This document shows, piece after piece, positions 7,270 to 18,075 of a DNA stretch of 38,240 nt. Within the stretch, counting starts at the first letter, position 1. Each line of letters starts with the position of its first letter. The notes under the pieces are model-generated. The model was not told the origin of the DNA. It ran no database searches and was given only the letters and a program-made list of their open reading frames with translations. The position numbers and the translations under genes are program-made. The stretch spans positions 1 through 38,240 of the forward strand of contig JADZEB010000057.1 in the NCBI GenBank assembly GCA_020850755.1, given 5' to 3'. This stretch comes from Alphaproteobacteria bacterium. GTDB taxonomy: Bacteria; Pseudomonadota; Alphaproteobacteria; Acetobacterales; Acetobacteraceae.

Positions 7270-8505
7270 ATGACCGACCACCTCACCGACGCCCAGGCCG
7301 CGCTGCGCGCGCGTGCCCGCACCCTTGCCCAGGAGAAGCTGGCCGCCGGCGCGGCCGAGCGCGACCGCAGCGAGGCCTATCCGTGGGACGCGGCGCGGCT
7401 GCTTGGTGCCGAGGGTTTCACCGGCATGACCGTCCCGGCCGAGTTCGGCGGGCGGGGGCTGGGCTATTTCGAGACGGTGCTGGCGATCGAGGAATTCGCC
7501 AAGGCCTGCGGCGCGTCGGCCCGCATCGTGGTCGAGGCCAATATGGGCGCGATCGGCGCGATCATGCGCTACGGTACCGAGGCGCAGAAACGGCTCGCGG
7601 CGCGCCTCGTGCTGGCCGGCGACAAGCCCGCGATCTGCATCACCGAGCCCGAAGCCGGCTCGGCCGCGACCGACATGAGCACGCGCGCCGAGCGGCAGGG
7701 CGATCACTACCTCATCTCCGGGCGCAAGCACTGGATCACCGGGGGCGGCGTCTCGCGCCTGCATCTGGTGTTCGCGCGCGTGATCGAGAACGGGGCCGAG
7801 CAGGGCATCGGCGGGTTCATCGTGCTGCGCGAGGGCGAGCGCGACAATGAAGGCTTCCCGCCCGGCATGCGGCTGGGTGTGCGCGAGCCGGCGATGGGGC
7901 TGCGCGCCATTCCGGAAACCGAACTTGTCTTCGACGGGCTGAAGGTGCCGGCCGGGATGCTGCTGGCCCCGCCGGGCGGCATCCGCCGCGGCTTCGCCGC
8001 GCTGATGGACGCCTATAACAGCCAGCGCGTCGGCGCTGCCACGGTGGCGCTCGGTATTGCCGCCGGCGCGTTCGAGCAGGCGCTCGCCTATGCCCAGTCG
8101 CGCGAGCAGTTCGGCCGTCCGATCGCCGAGTTCCAGGGCCTGCAATGGATGCTGGCCGACATGGCGACCGAGATCGAGGCGGCGCGCGCCCTGGTCTGGC
8201 GCGCGGCGCGCAGCACCGGGCCGGCCGGCTTCCCCGACCCGATGGCGGCGGCGCAGGCCAAGCTGTTCGCCTCCGAGATGGCGATCCGCGTGACCAACAG
8301 TGCGCTGCAAGTGTGGGGCGCGGCCGGCTACAGCCGGCGCAACCCGATGGAGCGCTATGTGCGCGATGCGCGCATGTTCGCCATCGCCGGCGGCACGGCG
8401 CAGATCCTGCGCAACCAGGTTGCCGCGCGCCTGCTCAACCGCCGCCTGCCGCAGACGCGCGACGGCTACCTCAAGGAAGCCGCGAAGCGCAAGGCGGCGG
8501 AGTAG
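7270..8505 (+). CDS. acyl-CoA dehydrogenase-fold flavoprotein, possibly a desulfinase-type member
   Basis: The fold is clear: ITEPEAGSAATDM (residues 124-136) is the first family signature, and QFGRPIAEFQGLQWMLADM plus QVWGAAGYSRRNPMERYVRDAR give the C-terminal FAD/CoA-binding region. The length is 411 residues. Both known positions of the catalytic base are altered. The medium-chain-type Glu (in YEGTSQ) is Gly374 (AGGTAQ), and the isovaleryl-type Glu (before Arg in helix G) is Gln252 (NSQRV). Arg85 lies where 3-sulfinopropionyl-CoA desulfinase is remembered to have its key arginine. A normal dehydrogenase with an unusual base remains possible. The ATG at 7270 was chosen because the frame upstream to 7207 runs through the palindrome. 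No clear Shine-Dalgarno is present. Confidence 0.85.
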   Translation: MTDHLTDAQAALRARARTLAQEKLAAGAAERDRSEAYPWDAARLLGAEGFTGMTVPAEFGGRGLGYFETVLAIEEFAKACGASARIVVEANMGAIGAIMRYGTEAQKRLAARLVLAGDKPAICITEPEAGSAATDMSTRAERQGDHYLISGRKHWITGGGVSRLHLVFARVIENGAEQGIGGFIVLREGERDNEGFPPGMRLGVREPAMGLRAIPETELVFDGLKVPAGMLLAPPGGIRRGFAALMDAYNSQRVGAATVALGIAAGAFEQALAYAQSREQFGRPIAEFQGLQWMLADMATEIEAARALVWRAARSTGPAGFPDPMAAAQAKLFASEMAIRVTNSALQVWGAAGYSRRNPMERYVRDARMFAIAGGTAQILRNQVAARLLNRRLPQTRDGYLKEAAKRKAAE

Positions 8506-8543
8506 GCGGCACCGCGCGCCGGGCGCCCCGTCCCGCAACGAGA

Positions 8544-8573
8544 GCGGGCGGCGCCGCCACCGACACCGCCCGC
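8544..8573. terminator. candidate bidirectional terminator between the dehydrogenase-like gene and clpB
   Basis: GCGGGCGG (8544-8551) and CCGCCCGC (8566-8573) form an 8-bp GC stem between two converging genes. CTTTCGGTTC follows on the plus strand. The T-run is weak, so termination strength is uncertain. Confidence 0.45.
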
Positions 8574-8596
8574 CTTTCGGTTCGTGGCCCGCGCGT

Positions 8597-11191
<2,595 letters not shown>

Positions 11192-11284
11192 GGTCACGTC
11201 CCTATGGCGTCAGGCGACGGGGGCGCTGCCTGCCCCTGCACGAGGCGACAGGCAACGTGCCCCGATCGCTCGGGGCCAGCCTTG

Positions 11285-11314
11285 ATATGGGGCAAGCCCC
11301 CGGTGGCCTTCAAG
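11285..11314 (-). promoter_or_regulatory. sigma-32 (RpoH)-type heat-shock promoter of clpB
   Basis: On the minus strand CTTGAA (11314-11309) is followed after 16 bases by CCCCATAT (11292-11285). This matches the RpoH pattern CTTGAA-N13-17-CCCCATnT very closely. The -10 element lies about 94 bases before the clpB ATG. Heat-shock control of clpB is established in proteobacteria. The match itself was read by eye. Confidence 0.75.
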
Positions 11315-11421
11315 GCCCCGCCCTGCTCCCGGCATCGGGCGGTTGCGCCGGCCGGCACGGGCGGGCAGGCTGGGCCGGCCGGAACCGTGGCACGAACGGC
11401 GGCAGGGGAGAGAGGGCGCGC

Positions 11422-12174
11422 ATGCTGATCGATCGGCTCTATCGCTATCCGGTCAAGGGGCTCTCGCCCGAGCATCTCGACGAGGTGACGCTGGCGGCGG
11501 GCGAGGGCCTGCCCGGCGACCGGCAATTCGCCCTCGCCCAGGGCGACACCGAGTTCGACGAGGCGAACCCGGTATGGCTGCACAAGACCCATTTCGCCAT
11601 GCTGGCCAGGAATGCGCGCCTGGCGCTCTTGCACACCGGCTATGACGCGCACGACAAGGTGCTGGGCATCGCCGCGCCGGGCCGGCCGCATTTCCGCGCC
11701 CGCACCGATACCGAGGAGGGACGGGCGGCGATCGCCCGCTATCTTGCGGACTGGCTCGGGCCGGAGGCGCGCGGGGTGCCGCGCTTCGTCGCCGCGCCGG
11801 GGCACATGTTCTCCGACCACCGCAACAAGGTGGTGTCGCTGATCAACCTCGCCAGCCTGCATGCGCTGGAACGGGCGATGGACCGGCCGCTCGACCCGCT
11901 GCGCTTCCGCGCCAATGTCTATTTCGTCGGCGCCCCGGCCTGGGCCGAGAACGAGTGGGTCGGGCGCGAGATCATGCTCGGCGCGGCGCGGCTGGAGGTG
12001 ACCAAGCGCATCCCGCGCTGCCCGGCGACCGAGGTGAACCTGCAAACCGGCGAGCGCGACTGCAACCCACCCCAGGCGCTGCGCGCGCATTTCGGCCATG
12101 TCGATCTCGGCCTGTTCGCGCGCGTGGTGGAAGGCGGGCGCATCGCCCGCGGCGAGGCAATCACGCTGCTCTAG
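11422..12174 (+). CDS. MOSC-domain protein (YcbX/mARC-like, molybdenum cofactor sulfur carrier family)
   Basis: MOSC proteins bind the molybdenum cofactor or carry sulfur to it; YcbX and mARC members reduce N-hydroxylated compounds. This 250-residue protein has the MOSC N-terminal beta-barrel (LYRYPVKGLSPE, GLPGDRQFAL) and the MOSC core. The conserved cysteine is Cys200 in RIPRCPATEVNLQTGERD, the position and context seen in mARC/YcbX proteins. No 2Fe-2S ferredoxin domain is fused, unlike E. coli YcbX. The ATG at 11422 follows GGGGAGAGAGG and was preferred to the longer open frame from 11257. It diverges from clpB, and its TAG stop (12172-12174) is built by repeat copy 2. It separates clpB from DUF4167, which are usually closer in related genomes. 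Confidence 0.87.
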   Translation: MLIDRLYRYPVKGLSPEHLDEVTLAAGEGLPGDRQFALAQGDTEFDEANPVWLHKTHFAMLARNARLALLHTGYDAHDKVLGIAAPGRPHFRARTDTEEGRAAIARYLADWLGPEARGVPRFVAAPGHMFSDHRNKVVSLINLASLHALERAMDRPLDPLRFRANVYFVGAPAWAENEWVGREIMLGAARLEVTKRIPRCPATEVNLQTGERDCNPPQALRAHFGHVDLGLFARVVEGGRIARGEAITLL

Positions 12175-12299
12175 AGCAGTGTCCGATCTGGTGGAACCGC
12201 CCTGCGGGTCCACCAGATCGGACTAAGCTGCTCGCAAACCATAAGTTCCTCGGGCATGACTTCCGTTCGGCTGATTCAAGCCGAACGGAACGTGCCCTA
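12171..12299 (+). repeat. three-copy palindromic repeat, copy 2 (MITE-like)
   Basis: It has the same structure as the copy after dctM. It begins CTAG at 12171-12174, which holds the MOSC stop codon. Hairpin A spans 12174-12233 with loop CCCTG at 12200-12204; its right arm differs from perfect complement by one base, and the outer pair T12180-G is a wobble. Hairpin B is perfect: 12 bp arms at 12261-12272 and 12279-12290 around GATTCA, with outer arms GGGCATG and CGTGCCC. The right end reads CCCTA followed by C, so only TA (not CTAG) is shared by the two flanks. About 70 bases separate it from the DUF4167 stop. Confidence 0.9.
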
Positions 12300-12368
12300 C
12301 CCGCGCGGGGTCTTCGCGCCAGGGCGCAGGCCGGCGGTGCGATCGGCGCGGTTTCCCGCGCGCGTCGA

Positions 12369-13013
12369 TCAATCGCCCGTGGGACCGGGCTTGGCCTCGC
12401 TCTCGGGGCGCTCGCCGCCTTCGCCACCATGCTCGCCGCGCGGGCCGCGCGGGCCGCGCGGATGGCGGTGGCGTGGGCCATGATGACGCTGGCCGCCTTG
12501 CTGTGCCGGGACTTGCGGCGCCGGGGCAGGGGCCTGGACAGAGACCGAGGGAAGGTCTGCCACGATCGCAGGCTCGGGCGGGAGGGCAGGCTCGGCCGCA
12601 ATCGGGGACGGGCGCATCTGCGCCTCCTCGAACTGGGGCTGGCCGTCGCCGCCCTGGGCGTCGCTGCCGAACTCGTCGGGGCTGATCTCGTAGCCGCCAT
12701 TGGCCGGCATCGGCCGGCGCTGCTGGACGTAGCCGCCCTGGTGCGGCTGCTGCTGCGCCTGGGCCTGCTGCATCGCCATCAGGATGCGGTAATAGTGTTC
12801 GGCATGCTGGAAGTAGCTTTCGGCCTGGACCCGGTCGCCGGCCGAGGTGGCGTCGCGGCCGAGTTGCAGATACTTCTCGAACAATTGCTGGCTGGTGCCG
12901 CGCAGCCGCACATCCGGGCCGTTCGAATCGAACACATGGTTGCGATTGAGCGGCTGGTGCTTGTGATGGTGGCTCCGCCCCTGGTGGTGATGGCGGCCGC
13001 GCATGCGCTTCAT
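12369..13013 (-). CDS. DUF4167 domain protein
   Basis: The 214-residue protein starts MKRMRGRHHH and is rich in His, Arg and Gln. Residues about 20-75 form the DUF4167 core: NHVFDSNGPDVRLRG, then QQLFEKYLQLGRDATSAGDRVQAESYFQHAEHYYRI, which predicts paired amphipathic helices. The rest is low-complexity: Gln-rich, then Pro/Ala-rich, then a basic tail with His-Pro-Arg-Gly repeats. The family is found in alphaproteobacteria between prmC and clpB, and its basic composition suggests RNA or ribosome contact, which is inference. GTAGGAAGAG lies just before the ATG and supports this start. Confidence 0.87.
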   Translation of the reverse strand: MKRMRGRHHHQGRSHHHKHQPLNRNHVFDSNGPDVRLRGTSQQLFEKYLQLGRDATSAGDRVQAESYFQHAEHYYRILMAMQQAQAQQQPHQGGYVQQRRPMPANGGYEISPDEFGSDAQGGDGQPQFEEAQMRPSPIAAEPALPPEPAIVADLPSVSVQAPAPAPQVPAQQGGQRHHGPRHRHPRGPRGPRGEHGGEGGERPESEAKPGPTGD

Positions 13014-13378
13014 GATCTCTTCCTACAGACCGAGGGTCCAATTGCGACGCTGGTTTGCGTAACCGCAGCCCGACCCGGGGCGCGTGGCCCATCGGGGATG
13101 ACTGTCGGCCGGGTCCTACACACACTCTCTCTGTCGCACTGCCGATGGCGAGCCTAGTCGCCAATTCCCAATCCATGCCGGGTGGGGCGATGCGGCGGCT
13201 TGCGGGAGCGAATGCAGCCTGCGTCCGGTGCGTATCGGCAGGCGCTGCGCCTCTGGTCCCGCTGGATGGCGGCGCCATAGGGGCGCTGACATCGGGGCCG
13301 CTGCTCCCTTTCCTAGACCGGATTCCGGCCGTTTCCAAGGGATATTTGAGGCCTCCGCACGGCCTGGCCGGCCGGGGG
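13014..13378. other. 365-base non-coding gap between prmC and DUF4167
   Basis: This gap must contain the promoter of DUF4167, because a GTAGGAAGAG ribosome binding site is present near 13016-13026 on the minus strand. It also holds a short dinucleotide tract (CACACACTCTCTCT around 13120-13133). No convincing -35/-10 pair, terminator, RNA gene or repeat was recognised, and no frame here looks coding. Confidence 0.5.
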
Positions 13379-14284
13379 CTAGCCCCTATCAAGCGGCAGG
13401 CGCAGCATCAGCGCGCGCGCGATGCCGCCGAGGTCGGCGCGGGTGCCGACATGCTCGAGCCCGGCCGCGGCAGCCAGCGCCAGCAGGGCGGCCTCCTGCC
13501 CGGCGCCAAGCTCGATCACTGCGACGCCCTGGCGTGCCAGCAGGCGCGGCAGGGCCGGGACGATGGCGCGATAGGCGGCAAGCCCGTCCGCCCCCCCATC
13601 GAGGGCGGCGCGCGGTTCGTGGGCCGCCACCTCCGGCATCAGCCCGGCGATCCCGGCCGTGGCGATGTAGGGCGGGTTCGCGAGCACGAGATCGAAATAG
13701 GGCGGGGTGTCCAGCGCGTCCGCCCAGTCGGCGCACAAGAAGGCGGCGCGCCCATCCAACCCCGCCGCGCGGGCATTGCCGGCGGCCACCGCGAGCGCCG
13801 CCGCGCTCCGGTCGATGCCGAGCCCGAAGGCGCGGGTGAACTCGCTCAGCGCGGCGAGCAGCAGGCAGCCCGAGCCGGTGCCGAGATCGAGCACGCGCCG
13901 CACCGCCTGGCGCATCGGGAAGGCGGCCAGCGCCGCCTCGATCAGCGTCTCGCTGTCCGGGCGCGGCACCAGCACCGCGGGCGTGACGGCGAGATCGAGC
14001 GTCCAGAAGCCGCGCCGGCCGATGATGTGCGCGGCCGGCTCGCGCGCGGCGCGGCGGGCGATAAAACCGGCGAAGCGCGCGGCCGCATCGGCCGCGACAG
14101 GGCGGCGCGAGACGGCGATCAGGCCTTGCGGTTCCTCGCCCAGCGCATGCGCCAGCAGAAGGCGCGCCTCGAAGCGCGGCTCCTCAATCCCGGCGGCGCG
14201 GAGCGCGGCCGCGGCCTCGGCCAGCAGCGTGCCCACGGTGGGCTCCGGAGCGCCCTCGGCTGTCGCCGCCCGGTCCCCGCTCAT
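13379..14284 (-). CDS. prmC: peptide chain release factor N5-glutamine methyltransferase
   Basis: PrmC methylates the glutamine of the GGQ motif in release factors, which raises termination efficiency. The 301-residue protein has the N-terminal helical substrate-binding domain (about 1-95) and a Rossmann methyltransferase domain with [10 protein letters not shown] (131-140) for S-adenosylmethionine and the catalytic NPPY (203-206). [11 protein letters not shown] is also family-typical. Its ATG overlaps the prfA TGA as ATGA (14284-14281), so it is translationally coupled to its own substrate gene. The stop TAG lies in a GGGGCTAGCCCC palindrome. Confidence 0.96.
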   Translation of the reverse strand: MSGDRAATAEGAPEPTVGTLLAEAAAALRAAGIEEPRFEARLLLAHALGEEPQGLIAVSRRPVAADAAARFAGFIARRAAREPAAHIIGRRGFWTLDLAVTPAVLVPRPDSETLIEAALAAFPMRQAVRRVLDLGTGSGCLLLAALSEFTRAFGLGIDRSAAALAVAAGNARAAGLDGRAAFLCADWADALDTPPYFDLVLANPPYIATAGIAGLMPEVAAHEPRAALDGGADGLAAYRAIVPALPRLLARQGVAVIELGAGQEAALLALAAAAGLEHVGTRADLGGIARALMLRLPLDRG

Positions 14285-15354
14285 GCCGCCGCGGCGCTGA
14301 GCTTTTCCGCCTGGTCCTCGGCGATCAGCGCCTCGATGAACTCCTCGAGCGCCAGGCCGGCCATCACCTGCTCGATCTTGTAGAGCGTCAGCCCGATGCG
14401 GTGGTCGGTGACGCGCCCTTGCGGGAAATTGTAGGTGCGGATGCGCTCGGAGCGGTCGCCCGAGCCTACCTGCGCCTTGCGCGAGGCGGCGCGCTCGGCC
14501 TCGCGCATGCTGCGCTCGCGCTCATAGAGGCGCGCGCGCAGGATCTTCATCGCCTTGGCCTTGTTCTTGTGCTGGCTCTTCTCGTCCTGCTGGGAGACGA
14601 CGATGCCGGTCGGCAGATGGGTGATGCGCACCGCGCTGTCGGTGGTGTTGACATGCTGCCCGCCCGCGCCCTGGGCGCGGAACACATCGATGCGCAGGTC
14701 GGATTCGTTGACCTGGATATCGACCTCCTCGGCCTCGGGCAGCACGGCGACCGTCGCGGCCGAGGTGTGGATGCGGCCCTGGCTCTCGGTTGCCGGCACG
14801 CGCTGGACGCGATGGACGCCGCTCTCGAACTTCAGCCGCGCGAACACGCCCTGGCCCTTGACCTCGGCCACCACCTCCTTGATGCCGCCGAGATCGTTCT
14901 CGCGCTGCTCCATGATCTCGAACCGCCAGCCCTTGAGCGTGGCGTAGCGGCGATACATTTCCAGCAGGTCGGCGGCGAACAGGGCCGCCTCGTCCCCGCC
15001 GGTGCCGGCGCGGATCTCCAGGATCGCCGATTTCTCGTCGGCCGCGTCCTTGGGCAGCAGCATCAGCATCAGCGCGCGTTCCATCTCCGGAATGCGCGCC
15101 TTCAGCGCCGCGAACTCGCTTTCGGCAAGCGCCTTCATCTCGGCGTCCGTGGCCGGATCGGCGATCATGCCGGCGAGGTCGGCCGCTTCCACCTGCGCCG
15201 CCTTCATCGCCTCCATCTGCGCCACGATCGGCTCGATCTCGGCATACTCCTTGGCCTGGCGCACATAGGCCTCGCCGCTCGCGCCGGCGGCCATCGCCGC
15301 GCGCAGTTCGGCGTAGCGCCGCGCCAGACCGTCGAGTTTCTCCATCAGGCTCAT
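14281..15354 (-). CDS. prfA: peptide chain release factor 1
   Basis: RF1 recognises UAG and UAA on the ribosome and triggers peptide release. The 357-residue product carries the tripeptide anticodon PAT in [15 protein letters not shown] and the catalytic GGQ in [18 protein letters not shown]; the latter glutamine is the target of PrmC, encoded next. The frame opens at 15372, but the ATG at 15354 has AAGGA six bases upstream and overlaps the hisS stop as ATGA, so it is the likely start. An ATG at 15345 is a further possibility. Several genes in this window end in TAG, so RF1 is directly relevant to them. Confidence 0.96.
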   Translation of the reverse strand: MSLMEKLDGLARRYAELRAAMAAGASGEAYVRQAKEYAEIEPIVAQMEAMKAAQVEAADLAGMIADPATDAEMKALAESEFAALKARIPEMERALMLMLLPKDAADEKSAILEIRAGTGGDEAALFAADLLEMYRRYATLKGWRFEIMEQRENDLGGIKEVVAEVKGQGVFARLKFESGVHRVQRVPATESQGRIHTSAATVAVLPEAEEVDIQVNESDLRIDVFRAQGAGGQHVNTTDSAVRITHLPTGIVVSQQDEKSQHKNKAKAMKILRARLYERERSMREAERAASRKAQVGSGDRSERIRTYNFPQGRVTDHRIGLTLYKIEQVMAGLALEEFIEALIAEDQAEKLSAAAA

Positions 15355-16595
15355 CGGTGGTCCTTGATCCAACCGGCGAGGGCGGTCAGGCCCACCGCCG
15401 CCTGCGTGCCGGAGGCGAGGTCGCGCACGGTGGCTTCGCCGCGCGCGATCTCGTCGGAGCCCAGCAGCACGGCGAAGCGCGCGCCGATCCGGTCCGCCCG
15501 CTGCATGCGCCGCTTGACGTTGCCGCGATAGGCCATCTCGGCCCGCAGCCCCGCCTTGCGCAGCCCGATCAGCACGGCAAGCGCGTGCGCCTCGGCCTCC
15601 TCGCCCACCGGCACAACGGCGATCGGCGCTTCCTCGCGCGGCGGGTCGGCCATCAACATCGCCAGGCGCTCGACGCCGGCGGCCCAGCCGACGCCCGGCG
15701 TTTCCGGGCCGCCCATCCCGGCGATCAGCCCGTCATAGCGCCCGCCGGCCATCACCGTTCCTTGCGCGCCGAGGCGCGTGGTCGTGAACTCGAAGGCGGT
15801 GTGGCAGTAATAGTCGAGCCCGCGCACGATGCGGGGGTTCTCGACGAAGGGCACGCCGAAGCCCGCCAGCGCGCGCTTGACGCCGTCGTAGAACGCGCTC
15901 GCCGCAGGCGTGAGGAAGCCGCCGATCAGCGGCGCCTTGGCCACCAGCGCGCGGTCGCCCTCGTCCTTGCTGTCGAGGATGCGCATGGGGTTGCGCGCGA
16001 GCCGCGCCCGGCTGTCCTCGGACAGGGCGGCCTCATGGGCGGTGAAATACGCGACCAGCGCGGCGCGATAGGCGGTCCGGCTTTCGCCGTCGCCCAGCGT
16101 GTTGATCTCGAGCACCGTGTCGGCGGCAACGCCGAGCGCGGCAAGGATGTCCCAGCCGAGCGCGATCGCCTCGGCGTCGGCTACCGGTTCGGCCGCGCCG
16201 ATCAGCTCGACGCCGATCTGGTGGAACTGGCGGTAGCGCCCCTTTTGCGGCCGCTCGTAGCGGAACATCGGCCCGGCGTAGAAGGCCTTGACCGGCAGGC
16301 TCTGCGTCAGCCCGTTCGAGATCACCGCGCGGCAGATGCCGGCCGTGCCCTCGGGGCGGAGCGTGACCTGCTCCCCGCCGCGATCGGTGAAGGAATACAT
16401 CTCCTTGGTCACGACATCCGAGGTCTCGCCCAGGGTGCGGCTGAACACCTCGGTGAACTCGAAGATCGGCGTCACCCATTCGGCGAAGCCGTAGCGTGCC
16501 GAAAGCGCGCGCGCGGTCTCGATCACATGGTGGTGGCGGCGCGCCTCGTCGGGCAACAGGTCGCGTGTGCCTCGGGCGGGCTGGAGCGTGCTCAC
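15351..16595 (-). CDS. hisS: histidyl-tRNA synthetase
   Basis: This is a class II synthetase that charges tRNA-His. The 414-residue protein begins with the family N-terminus [13 protein letters not shown], then motif 1/2 elements ([37 protein letters not shown]), the histidine-specific [12 protein letters not shown] loop, motif 3 ([28 protein letters not shown]) and a C-terminal anticodon-binding domain. The start is GTG at 16595 with only a weak ribosome binding site. It lies 49 bases after ispG and overlaps prfA by four bases, so ispG-hisS-prfA-prmC are probably co-transcribed. Confidence 0.96.
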   Translation of the reverse strand: MSTLQPARGTRDLLPDEARRHHHVIETARALSARYGFAEWVTPIFEFTEVFSRTLGETSDVVTKEMYSFTDRGGEQVTLRPEGTAGICRAVISNGLTQSLPVKAFYAGPMFRYERPQKGRYRQFHQIGVELIGAAEPVADAEAIALGWDILAALGVAADTVLEINTLGDGESRTAYRAALVAYFTAHEAALSEDSRARLARNPMRILDSKDEGDRALVAKAPLIGGFLTPAASAFYDGVKRALAGFGVPFVENPRIVRGLDYYCHTAFEFTTTRLGAQGTVMAGGRYDGLIAGMGGPETPGVGWAAGVERLAMLMADPPREEAPIAVVPVGEEAEAHALAVLIGLRKAGLRAEMAYRGNVKRRMQRADRIGARFAVLLGSDEIARGEATVRDLASGTQAAVGLTALAGWIKDHR

Positions 16596-16644
16596 GGCGG
16601 GTGGTGTCCGTTCGGTCTGTTCGGCGGTGCGAGGGGCTGTGGCG

Positions 16645-17769
16645 CTACTGGGCGGCGATCGGGGCGGCCGGCTCGGCCGCGGCCAGTTCGGCGGCCTTCT
16701 TCTCCACCAGTTCCACGATATGGTCCAGCATCTTGTCCTGCTCGATCACATGGTCGGTCCTGCCGGCGGCATAGACCATGTGCCGGCCGGCCCCGCCGCC
16801 GGTCACGCCGAGATCGGTCAAGAGCGCCTCGCCCGGGCCGTTGACGACGCAGCCGATGATCGACAGCGTCACCGGCGTGGTGATGTGCGCCAGCCGCTCC
16901 TCCAGCGCCTGGACGGTGCGGATGACGTCGAAGCCCTGCCGCGCGCAGGAGGGGCAGGAGACGATCTTCACCCCGCGATGGCGCAGCCCGAGGCCCTTGA
17001 GGATCTCCCAGCCGACGCGGACCTCCTCCTCCGGCTCGTCGGAGAGCGAGACGCGGATCGTGTCGCCGATCCCGGCCCACAGCAGGCTGCCGATGCCGAT
17101 CGCGCTCTTCACCGTGCCGGTGCGCCGCCCGCCGGCTTCCGTGATGCCGAGATGCAGCGGATGGTCGCACGCCTCGGCGAGCTGCTGGTAGGCGGCCACC
17201 GCCAGGAACACGTCGGAGGCCTTCACGCTGATCTTGAAGTCGTGGAAATCGTGGTCCTGGAGGATCCTGGCATGTTCCAGCGCGCTTTCCACCAGCGCCT
17301 CGGGGTTGGGCTCGCCGTATTTCTCCAGGAGGTGCTTCTCGAGCGAGCCGGCATTGACGCCGATGCGCATCGAGCAGCCATGGTCGCGCGCCGCCTTGAT
17401 CACCTCGCGCACGCGCTCGGGGCTGCCGATATTGCCCGGGTTGATACGCAGGCAGGCGGCGCCGCTTTGCGCCGCCTCGATGGCGCGGCGATAGTGGAAA
17501 TGGATGTCGGCCACGATCGGCACGTTCACCTCGCGCACGATCTCCTTGAGCGCGAGCGCGCTTTCCTGGTCCGGGCAGGAGACGCGGACGATATCGACGC
17601 CGGCCAGTTCGGCGCGGCGGATCTGTGCGATGGTGGCCGGCACGTCATGGGTCAGCGTGTTGGTCATGGTCTGCACGCTGATCGGCGCATCGCCCCCGAC
17701 CAGCACCTTGCCCACGCGGACCTGGCGCGAGCGGCGGCGGGTGATCTGCTGGTAGGGGCGGTAGCTCAT
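16645..17769 (-). CDS. ispG: 4-hydroxy-3-methylbut-2-enyl diphosphate synthase
   Basis: IspG (GcpE) performs the next-to-last step of the MEP isoprenoid pathway, turning the cyclic diphosphate MEcPP into HMBPP with electrons from flavodoxin or ferredoxin. The 374-residue protein is the short bacterial form: a TIM barrel, then a 4Fe-4S domain with ligands Cys272 and Cys275 ([10 protein letters not shown]), Cys307 ([10 protein letters not shown]) and Glu314. [10 protein letters not shown] near the start is typical. The ATG at 17769 has AAGAG eight bases upstream; the longer frame to 17874 is not needed. rodZ precedes it on the same strand, an order seen in many proteobacteria. Confidence 0.96.
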   Translation of the reverse strand: MSYRPYQQITRRRSRQVRVGKVLVGGDAPISVQTMTNTLTHDVPATIAQIRRAELAGVDIVRVSCPDQESALALKEIVREVNVPIVADIHFHYRRAIEAAQSGAACLRINPGNIGSPERVREVIKAARDHGCSMRIGVNAGSLEKHLLEKYGEPNPEALVESALEHARILQDHDFHDFKISVKASDVFLAVAAYQQLAEACDHPLHLGITEAGGRRTGTVKSAIGIGSLLWAGIGDTIRVSLSDEPEEEVRVGWEILKGLGLRHRGVKIVSCPSCARQGFDVIRTVQALEERLAHITTPVTLSIIGCVVNGPGEALLTDLGVTGGGAGRHMVYAAGRTDHVIEQDKMLDHIVELVEKKAAELAAAEPAAPIAAQ

Positions 17770-18075
17770 GGCAATGACTCTTGGTTCGGGCCTTGGTGCG
17801 GGACCAGAGCGCGTGCTGGCGGCGCCGGCGCGCGGTTCGATCGGGGATATGGCGCCACGGTCCTGGCCGGCCAAGACGCCGCCGGCGGGGACGCTGCCCG
17901 CGGGCGAGGCGGGTGCGCCGACTTATAGCCCAGTGGCGCGGCGCGTCCAAACATGGCGCCACAGGCCCCGCGGGCAGACCTAGCCCTGGGCGCCACGGCC
18001 GCAGCGGCCAGGACCCTGTTCCGGCGGGCAGGCTCCGGCAGGCGCGTTGGCGGGCCTGGCGACGGTCGACGGGGC
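17770..18075 (-). other. 306-base leader/intergenic region upstream of ispG
   Basis: This gap lies between the rodZ stop and the ispG start. It contains the candidate promoter described separately, which would give a leader of about 145 bases. GGCGCCAC occurs three times (near 17851, 17955 and 17989). Very GC-rich stems are possible, but none is followed by a T-run. No open frame here looks real. Confidence 0.45.
17922..17950 (-). promoter_or_regulatory. candidate promoter of ispG
   Basis: On the minus strand TTGGAC (17950-17945) and TATAAG (17927-17922) are 17 bases apart. TATAAG stands out in an otherwise almost AT-free stretch. It would start transcription about 145 bases before the ispG ATG. 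This is by-eye evidence only. Confidence 0.4.

Noticed and set aside
12161-12700. Apparent minus-strand proteins that end in the three-copy repeat and share its translation with frames near 3175-3765
   Set aside because: The similarity comes only from the repeat DNA read in the same frame. It is not a protein family.
17851-17997. Three GGCGCCAC motifs in the ispG leader
   Set aside because: An 8-base GC-only word three times in 150 bases is not surprising at this base composition, and the spacing is irregular.
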